Shown in pieces: positions 58,397 to 64,000 of a DNA stretch of 64,000 nt. How positions within the stretch are numbered: the stretch's first letter is position 1; each line of letters begins with the position of its first letter. The notes under the pieces are model-generated. The model was not told the origin of the DNA. It did not search any database and saw only the letters and a list, made by a program, of their open reading frames with translations. Made by a program: the position numbers and the translations under genes. Source of the DNA: DATATB01 sp036268995 (lineage in GTDB: Bacteria > Planctomycetota > Planctomycetia > Pirellulales > PNKZ01); contig DATATB010000036.1 in assembly GCA_036268995.1 (NCBI GenBank), positions 62,001 through 126,000 on the forward strand, in the 5' to 3' direction.

Positions 58397-60883
58397 TCAA
58401 CGCCTGCGACGGAATCCTCGATCAGGTTCTGGTTTCCCCAGGCCAAGCGACCATGGCTCGATGCGTTGCAAGGCCATCTGCAGCTCGAACTGGATGGCTT
58501 CATCACTCTCCAGCATGGCCAACAGCGGCAGCGCACAGACGGCCTCTCGTCCAGCCTTGCCGAGCGCGCCCACGGCGGCAGTCCGCACTGTCGCATCGTC
58601 ATCCAGGAGCAGCCTGGTCAGAGCCTGCACCGCCTGCGGCATGTCGGGCCAGGGCCGAACATGGGCCTCGCGGTACCTGACGAATTCGGCGAACTGCGTG
58701 AATCGATCTTGTTGCAAGGGCCAAGCGCAGGGCGGTGGCGAATCACACAACCACGCGAGCGTGTTGGCGGCCGCGGCACGCACTTCCGGCGCCGGCTCGG
58801 CCAGCGCGGCGATCAACGCCTGGATTGCCGGCCGATCGGCCAGCGTGTCGGCAAACATCAAAGCAGAAGCCGCCGCCGCACGCGCCCGTGCGTCTGTCGC
58901 TTTGTTCAGGACTGCAACGATGGCCGGCGTTTCGGTAGGCTGTTCTGTAATGATGCCGCTCAATCGCGCGGCAGCACTTTCGCGAATGTGTTTGCGCGGA
59001 TGGTTCAACTCGGCCAACAGTAGCCGCATGCCCTTCTCGCGCTGGCCGAGCTTCCAGAGCAGCCAGGCCCCGGTGACACGCGTCACCGCGTCGTCGCTGG
59101 CGACGAGCGGCTCGACCGCCGGGACCGCGTTGGGGCCAAGTTTCGCCAGGCACTCGCTGGCGGCATTGGCTGGGCGCTGGCCTTGATATTCGCGCATGAT
59201 GGCCACCAGCTTTGACGCTGCCGGCGCCGCCGTCGGGCCCAGCGCACCCAACATGCTCACCACTCGCTCCCAGTACGGTTCGAATGGATTATCAAGCATT
59301 GGCAGCAATACATCGACCCAACCGGCCGGCATCGGTGGTTGCGGCTGGCCCGGATCGTGAGACAATCCGTTACCGAGTTGGCCGGCGATCAGCGATTCGC
59401 GCAGTGCCTGCTGGGCTTGCGGATTCTGGGGGGCCAACCGCAGCAGCAATATTGCGGCGGTGTACCGCATCGGCGGCTGCTTTTCTGTCAGCGCCTTCTG
59501 CAAGGCAGGTTCGATCGTGGCCGGTAATGGGTCGACAAATTGCAGGGCATCCAAGCAGCTTAGCCGCACGTCCGAATCAGCGTCGTCCAATCCGCTCATC
59601 AGCGCCGGCACGACAAGCTTCGGATCATCGCCGATGAGGCCCAACGTCTGGGCCGCCCGAGCGCGCCAAAAACTCTTGGGCCCGCGCAGGATCGCGACGA
59701 GCGCCGGTGCCGCGTCCGCGGCGGCTCGTCCTCGGTATTCGAGCGCGTACATTGCAGAATGTACAACGTCGAAATCGGGATCTTTCAGAGACTGGATCAG
59801 TCTTGGAACAACGGCCTTGGCAGGAATGTCCGACACCCAAATTGCAAATGCCGCGGCGCGGCGCACTTCGACGTCGGGATCGGCGAGCGCTTGGATTAAA
59901 GCAGGAGCCGCCGCATCCAGGCCGTCCTTCATACTTCGCAACGTTTCGGCTGCCGAAGCCCGGACCGTCGGATTCGGCGATTTCAGGGCCTCGATTAGTT
60001 GCGGCAATGCGGGTTTGCCAATGCTTGTAAGTGCGCCCGAAAGGTAACTCCGGCGGGTTTTGTCGGCCTCTTTGGAAAACGAATCGATCAGCGGTCCGAC
60101 GGCCGGCAAGCCAATTCGTCCGAGTGCTTTCCAAGCGGCCGGCAGGCTCCTGCCGCTTCGCGAGTTGCGGATGTTGGAGATGAGCGCCGTAATGGCGTCC
60201 GCCTGCTGCTCGCCCAGCAGATTCGCTGCGCCTAACTCGCCGAGCAGCGGCGTCACGAGCGAGTCTCTCGACAGCGGATCGCCGACTGCTTGAATTAACA
60301 GCCGAACCAACTGTTGCTTGTCGGCCGCGCGCGTCAACCACTCGGCGGCGGCCGGTTCCACGCCATTTGGATCGCGTCCGCCGGTCGTGTTGCGACTACC
60401 GGCCCAAGCAGACTCGTCGAGCAAGGTGGCGATTGCCGAGACAACCGGATCGGCCGCTGCATCCACGCGCTTGAGCGCCACCGCCGCGTGCACCCGCACG
60501 GCGGGTTCGGCGTCCCGCGTGGCGGCAATCAATGCCGGCACCGCACTTTTGGCCGCCGACCCCATGCGCTCCAATGCTACGGCAGCCCAATAGCGCTCGT
60601 AACCGTCGCCGCCCTTAAGTTTGCCAATCAGATTCTTCAAATCCCGCTGCGCCGTTTCGGGATCGATCTGCATGATCGCGGTGACTGCCTGCCAGCATTT
60701 GCGACGATCGGGGCTCCGCAGTTGCGCGATGGCTTTGGTCGGCGGCAGACCCGACGCACCGCCAGTCGCGGAACTCGTGCGGATGCCGCGCAGCGCCAGG
60801 CAACCTAGCGCCACCGCGATCACCAGCAAGATTCGTTGCAGGCCCAACCCAATGCGACGCTTTCCGCTCGCTGCTGCCCTCAT
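58397..60883 (-). CDS. Large exported HEAT-repeat protein
   Basis: An 828-residue protein beginning with a membrane anchor or signal (GLGLQRILLVIAVALGCLALRGIRTSS). The rest is HEAT repeats, some twenty by eye, such as RYWAAVALERMGSAAKSAVPALIAATRDAEPAVRVHAAVALKRV, GALTSIGKPALPQLIEALKSPNPTVRASAAETLRSM and DPDVEVRRAAAFAIWVSDI. The repeats continue to the C-terminus (AVGALGKAGREAVCALPLLAMLESDEAIQFELQMALQRIEP). It is upstream of the 537-residue HEAT gene in the same direction and shares its style, so the pair may have arisen by duplication and may bind the same surface partner. Confidence 0.88.
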   Translation of the reverse strand: MRAAASGKRRIGLGLQRILLVIAVALGCLALRGIRTSSATGGASGLPPTKAIAQLRSPDRRKCWQAVTAIMQIDPETAQRDLKNLIGKLKGGDGYERYWAAVALERMGSAAKSAVPALIAATRDAEPAVRVHAAVALKRVDAAADPVVSAIATLLDESAWAGSRNTTGGRDPNGVEPAAAEWLTRAADKQQLVRLLIQAVGDPLSRDSLVTPLLGELGAANLLGEQQADAITALISNIRNSRSGRSLPAAWKALGRIGLPAVGPLIDSFSKEADKTRRSYLSGALTSIGKPALPQLIEALKSPNPTVRASAAETLRSMKDGLDAAAPALIQALADPDVEVRRAAAFAIWVSDIPAKAVVPRLIQSLKDPDFDVVHSAMYALEYRGRAAADAAPALVAILRGPKSFWRARAAQTLGLIGDDPKLVVPALMSGLDDADSDVRLSCLDALQFVDPLPATIEPALQKALTEKQPPMRYTAAILLLRLAPQNPQAQQALRESLIAGQLGNGLSHDPGQPQPPMPAGWVDVLLPMLDNPFEPYWERVVSMLGALGPTAAPAASKLVAIMREYQGQRPANAASECLAKLGPNAVPAVEPLVASDDAVTRVTGAWLLWKLGQREKGMRLLLAELNHPRKHIRESAAARLSGIITEQPTETPAIVAVLNKATDARARAAAASALMFADTLADRPAIQALIAALAEPAPEVRAAAANTLAWLCDSPPPCAWPLQQDRFTQFAEFVRYREAHVRPWPDMPQAVQALTRLLLDDDATVRTAAVGALGKAGREAVCALPLLAMLESDEAIQFELQMALQRIEPWSLGLGKPEPDRGFRRRR

Positions 60884-61013
60884 TGCACGCTCTCCTGCGG
60901 GCTCAACGCGTGCCGCGTAGCCGACGCTAGGAGTACATCCTACCCGATACCATTGCCAATTGCCGCAAGGCGAATTCTGGAGCCTGAAGTATCCAGTTCA
61001 ACTATCAAACGAA

Positions 61014-61047
61014 AACACGCCCCGCGCTGGCTGGCGCGGGGCGTGTT
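61014..61047 (-). terminator. Strong terminator of the aromatic-rich small gene
   Basis: A perfect 14-bp stem (aacacgccccgcgc / gcgcggggcgtgtt) with a six-base loop (tggctg) stands 32 bases beyond the stop of the minus-strand gene and is followed on that strand by tttcgtttg. A weaker cgtttt follows on the plus strand, so it may work in both directions. Confidence 0.85.
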
Positions 61048-61078
61048 GGTCGTTTTGGCGGGAGAAGCGCGCGGGCGC

Positions 61079-61417
61079 TTAGCGGCGGAAGATGTCGTGG
61101 TGCGGGACGACGACCTTCTCCGGCGCCGGCGGGTGGTAGCCGCCGGGGACAAAACCGCGGCCAAACAGCTTGTCGAACTGATACACGGCCCAGCCGACGC
61201 CGTTGTGATAGAACCAGTGCGTTCCGTCGGTGTAGTACCAGCGGTGATCGGCTTCGTGCCAGTAGCTCCAGTGGCCGTCGAAATTGCGCCAATGGTCGCC
61301 CGCCGGCAACTCTGCGGCGGCAGCGGTGCGGATGCTCGGCGTATTCATGATCGTCGCCGTCGCGCCCATCAGTGCCACGATGAAAATCGCGGCCAGCCAT
61401 CTCTTACGATCCTGCAT
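61079..61417 (-). CDS. Small secreted aromatic-rich protein
   Basis: The Met at 61417 has GGAGGAAG upstream; the product is 112 residues with a signal peptide (MQDRKRWLAAIFIVALMGATATIM). The mature part is full of Trp, Tyr and His: HWRNFDGHWSYWHEADHRWYYTDGTHWFYHNGVGWAVYQFDKLFGRGF. I do not recognise a named family, but the spacing of W/Y residues resembles small YXWXX-type proteins in other planctomycetes. It has its own strong terminator and so is probably a single-gene transcript, perhaps well expressed. Confidence 0.72.
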   Translation of the reverse strand: MQDRKRWLAAIFIVALMGATATIMNTPSIRTAAAAELPAGDHWRNFDGHWSYWHEADHRWYYTDGTHWFYHNGVGWAVYQFDKLFGRGFVPGGYHPPAPEKVVVPHHDIFRR

Positions 61418-61545
61418 TGTCTTGCTTCCTCCGTAAAGAACCTTGAACTTCGCACCCCCATGTGCGGACGCATTTTTTAACAACTCCGGCCACTGGAAGC
61501 GAGGCGAATCGCGCGCCAGACGCTAGCTGACAGCAGTGACGGCTG

Positions 61546-63933
61546 TCATTTCTTCGTCGTGTCGCGTCCGCTGATTTCGGGCGTTACCGGCGGCGCGGCG
61601 GCTGGCGGTTGGTAGATCAGATCGATGCCGCGGCTGTGGAGATAGCCCTCGGCGTTATAAGCCTCGACCTCGATCCGGTTCGATTGACCGGCAGCGAGCA
61701 GCGGCTCGCTGGCCGGCAAGGGAACTTCCAGCGTCATGGCGCTCACGTGCGGATCTTGTCCTGGCGTGCGGGCGTCGGCGGTCAGTTCCTTGCCATTGAT
61801 TCGCACGACGACGCGGCCAATGCCGCCGCCACGATTGGTCAGGGCGATGCTGAGTTGCGGCTGATCCGGCTTGGGCGGCGACAGTTCGACCCGCGGATAA
61901 AGGCCGGCGCTCGAGAAACTCAGGGCGGGCGCCAGCGGCCGCGGGTCGAGGCCCAGCTTCTTGGCCAGCAGGCCCGGTTCGTAATACCGCGACTTGAGCT
62001 GGGTAAGGTCGATGGCTTCGTTGCCGCTGACCCAGTGTACCCCTGCGACGCTGCCGCCGCCCGACGCATCAAACCGCCCGATCGGATCGACGACCGCCCA
62101 ATTGCCGCCGGTAATGCTGACGAGCGAGCACAACTGCTCGCCGGTCGTAGCGTCCCACAGAATCGAAACTCCCTCGGCATTGCCCGTCAGCAGTCGTTTG
62201 CCGTCGGGCGAAAAGGCGACGGAATAAACCAGGCCGGCGTGGCCTTCGAATTTGCGAATCTCCTTGCCGCTGGCCGCATCCCACAGCCGCGCAGTGTGGT
62301 CTCCGCGGCCGGCGAGCACCTGCTTGCCATCGGGCGAAAAAGCAACCGACAAGGCCTCGAGCGCTTGACCTTCCAGCGCGCGGATTTCCTGCCCGCTGGC
62401 CGTGTCCCACAGCCGCACGGTCATGTCCGCGCCGCCGGTGAGCACCTGCTTGCCGTCGGGCGAGAAGGCAACGGACCAGACCGGCAGTGCGTGGCCTTCG
62501 AAGCTGCGGAGTTCCTTGCCGCTGGCCACTGCCCAGAGCCGCGCCGTCTGGTCGTCGCTGCCGGTGAGCACCTGCTTGCCGTCGGGCGAAAAGGCGACGG
62601 AAGTCACCGAGCCCATGTGGCCTTCGAACTTGCGGATTTCCCGCCCATTGGCCACGTCCCACAGCCGCGCAGCCATGTCCATACTGCCGGTGAGCACTTG
62701 CTTGCCGTCGGGTGAGAACGCGACGGACCAGACCGGTAGCGGATGGTCTTCAAACTTGCGGATTTCCTTACCGCTGGCCGCGTCCCACAGCCGCGCGGTT
62801 TTGTCCTCGCTGCCGGTGAGCGCTTGCTTCCCATCGGGCGAAAAGGCAACCGAGGTAATCCAACTGGCGTGGCCAGCAAGTGTGTGGATTTGCTTACCGC
62901 CGGCCGCATCCCACAGCCGCGCCGTCTTGTCGTCGCAACCGGTCAGCAGTTGCTTGCCATCCCGCGAAAACGCGACCGCACGCACGGAACTCGCGCGGCC
63001 TTGAAACTTGCGAATTTCCTTGCCGCTGGCCGCATCCCACAGCCGCGCGATCGCGTCCTCGCCGCCGGTCAGCAGTTGCTTGCCATCGGGCGAAAAGGCG
63101 ACGGATAGAACGGAACCCGCGTGGCTTTCGAACTTGCAGATTTCCTGTTCGCTGGCCGCGTCCCAGAGCCGCGCGGTCTTGTCTCCGCCGCCGGAGAGCA
63201 CCTGCTTGCCGTCGGGAGAGAACGCGACGCAGAGCACCGCTTGATTGCGAATCGCTTCGCCCATCTGGAACAGCCTGCCGTCGGAGGAGAACGCGACCGA
63301 CGATAGCGTCTCGTCGAGGACTTGCGTTCCGCTGGCCACGTCCCAAATCCGGGCCGTCCACTGGCCGCTGCCGGTGAGCACGCGCTTGCCGGTGGGCGAA
63401 AAGGCGACCGAGGTGATGTCTTCGGCGGCACCGCGGAAGACGCGGATTTCCTTGCCGCTGGCCGCATCCCACAATCGTGCGCCATCCAGACTGCCGGTCA
63501 GAAGTTGCTTGCCATCGTGCGAAAAGGCAACCGACCGAACGGGCGACCGGTGACCTTCGAACCGGCGAATCTCGTCGCCGCTGGCCGCGTCCCATAACCG
63601 CGCGCCGCCCCAACTGCCGGTCAACACCTGCTTGCCGTCGGGCGAAAACGCGACCGATGTAACATTTTGCGCATGTCCCTCGAACGAGCGGATTTCCATT
63701 CCGCTGGCAGCATCCCAAAGTCGCGCCGTCCCGTCGCTGCTGCCGGTTAAGACCTGCTTGCCGTCGGGCGAAAACGCAACTGCGGTGACCGCTCGATGGT
63801 GCCCCAACTGCACGATCCGCTGCAGCGGATTCGGCTCAACTGTTACCGATTCCTGCGCGGTGAGTTCGGTTGCCGCCACGGCCAGCCAGGCAATCGCGCC
63901 CAGCGCGAGAGCGGACTTGTGCAATGTCATCAT
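61546..63933 (-). CDS. Secreted WD40 protein (14 repeats) with caspase-linker domain but no caspase
   Basis: The 795-residue product has a signal peptide (SALALGAIAWLAVAATELTA) and 14 WD40 repeats of about 42 residues between residues 48 and 610, of the type SVAFSPDGKQVLTGS....ARLWDAASG, the fifth being degenerate; 14 fits two seven-bladed propellers. The next 180 residues read VDPIGRFDASGGGSVAGVHWVSGNEAIDLTQLKSRYYEPGLLAKKLGLD, then strands ending NRIEVEAYNAEGYLHSRGIDLIYQPP. As I recall, in related planctomycete proteins this module leads directly into a caspase (C14) domain. Here the protein stops 19 residues after IDLIYQPP. The start follows GAGGACAAGTC. Confidence 0.9.
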   Translation of the reverse strand: MMTLHKSALALGAIAWLAVAATELTAQESVTVEPNPLQRIVQLGHHRAVTAVAFSPDGKQVLTGSSDGTARLWDAASGMEIRSFEGHAQNVTSVAFSPDGKQVLTGSWGGARLWDAASGDEIRRFEGHRSPVRSVAFSHDGKQLLTGSLDGARLWDAASGKEIRVFRGAAEDITSVAFSPTGKRVLTGSGQWTARIWDVASGTQVLDETLSSVAFSSDGRLFQMGEAIRNQAVLCVAFSPDGKQVLSGGGDKTARLWDAASEQEICKFESHAGSVLSVAFSPDGKQLLTGGEDAIARLWDAASGKEIRKFQGRASSVRAVAFSRDGKQLLTGCDDKTARLWDAAGGKQIHTLAGHASWITSVAFSPDGKQALTGSEDKTARLWDAASGKEIRKFEDHPLPVWSVAFSPDGKQVLTGSMDMAARLWDVANGREIRKFEGHMGSVTSVAFSPDGKQVLTGSDDQTARLWAVASGKELRSFEGHALPVWSVAFSPDGKQVLTGGADMTVRLWDTASGQEIRALEGQALEALSVAFSPDGKQVLAGRGDHTARLWDAASGKEIRKFEGHAGLVYSVAFSPDGKRLLTGNAEGVSILWDATTGEQLCSLVSITGGNWAVVDPIGRFDASGGGSVAGVHWVSGNEAIDLTQLKSRYYEPGLLAKKLGLDPRPLAPALSFSSAGLYPRVELSPPKPDQPQLSIALTNRGGGIGRVVVRINGKELTADARTPGQDPHVSAMTLEVPLPASEPLLAAGQSNRIEVEAYNAEGYLHSRGIDLIYQPPAAAPPVTPEISGRDTTKK

Positions 63934-63942
63934 GACTTGTCC

Positions 63943-64000
63943 TCAAGAAAGGACCGCCCACTCGGCCGCATCCAACGTGGCGGCACGCAGACGCCAGTAT
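63943..64000 (-). CDS. Possible C-terminal end of an upstream gene (runs off the window)
   Basis: One minus-strand frame reads YWRLRAATLDAAEWAVLS and then TGA, ten bases before the start of the WD40 gene. The composition looks coding and the closeness would fit an operon, but 18 codons are too few to name it. Confidence 0.3.
   Translation of the reverse strand, partial: YWRLRAATLDAAEWAVLS

Overview
The window looks like a chromosomal segment of a planctomycete, most likely of the Pirellulales type. This rests on gene content: a PSCyt1/DUF1549/DUF1553 cytochrome-like protein paired with a DUF1501 protein, two FGE-type sulfatases, a Tat-exported Gfo/Idh/MocA oxidoreductase, the 'RRWFQ..LRTLLVVV' small membrane protein, an anti-sigma-like repeat protein, a two-propeller WD40 protein and HEAT-repeat proteins. 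GC content is high, RND permeases start with TTG, and intergenic spaces carry many palindromic repeats. No rRNA, tRNA, CRISPR array, transposase or phage gene was seen.

Layout. 1-6.2 kb: a cut tag gene, a secreted YiiX-type cysteine peptidase, two small membrane proteins, an ExeA-like ATPase, rsmE and a secreted hypothetical. 6.2-13 kb: a sugar-isomerase-like TIM barrel, a large secreted protein, an XRE-type regulator, a GT2 enzyme, and hisI coupled to a secreted lectin-like protein. 13-20.5 kb is a housekeeping block on the minus strand. It reads hpf, ptsN, ptsH, ptsI, the TIGR03936-type DUF2344 protein, rng and rplU: a nitrogen-type PTS relay without sugar permeases, next to RNA processing and a ribosomal protein. 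The rng-rplU interval is interrupted by a small module: DUF5678, a retropepsin-like aspartic protease with an in-frame amber codon, and a CxxC mini-protein. 20.7-26.2 kb: an anti-sigma-like protein, a TPR protein, a membrane protein, a YbgC-type thioesterase and a relic of a DUF1585 gene.

26.3-36.1 kb is a minus-strand run of six exported proteins: a BNR propeller, a YVTN propeller-phosphoesterase, a sialidase, a sialate O-acetylesterase, a Gfo/Idh/MocA oxidoreductase and a sulfatase. Tight spacing and one ATGA overlap suggest one operon for sulfated, O-acetylated (sialo)glycans. An HpcH/HpaI aldolase diverges from it. 37.3-46.2 kb is a TetR-controlled efflux operon with one lipoprotein adaptor and two full RND permeases, preceded by a GAC/GTC palindromic operator. 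46.5-48.4 kb encodes a membrane-anchored caspase-like protease with an N-terminal domain I do not recognise.

48.6-56.7 kb: a second sulfatase, a RarD-type transporter, the PSCyt1/DUF1549/DUF1553 and DUF1501 pair, and a hexapeptide acetyltransferase. 56.7-64 kb: two HEAT-repeat proteins in tandem, a short aromatic-rich secreted protein with a strong terminator, and a 14-blade WD40 protein. As I recall the family, its C-terminal module normally leads into a caspase domain, which is missing here.

The strongest candidates for something undescribed are the DUF5678/retropepsin module (13540-14518), the membrane caspase (46468-48411) and the caspase-less WD40 protein (61546-63933).
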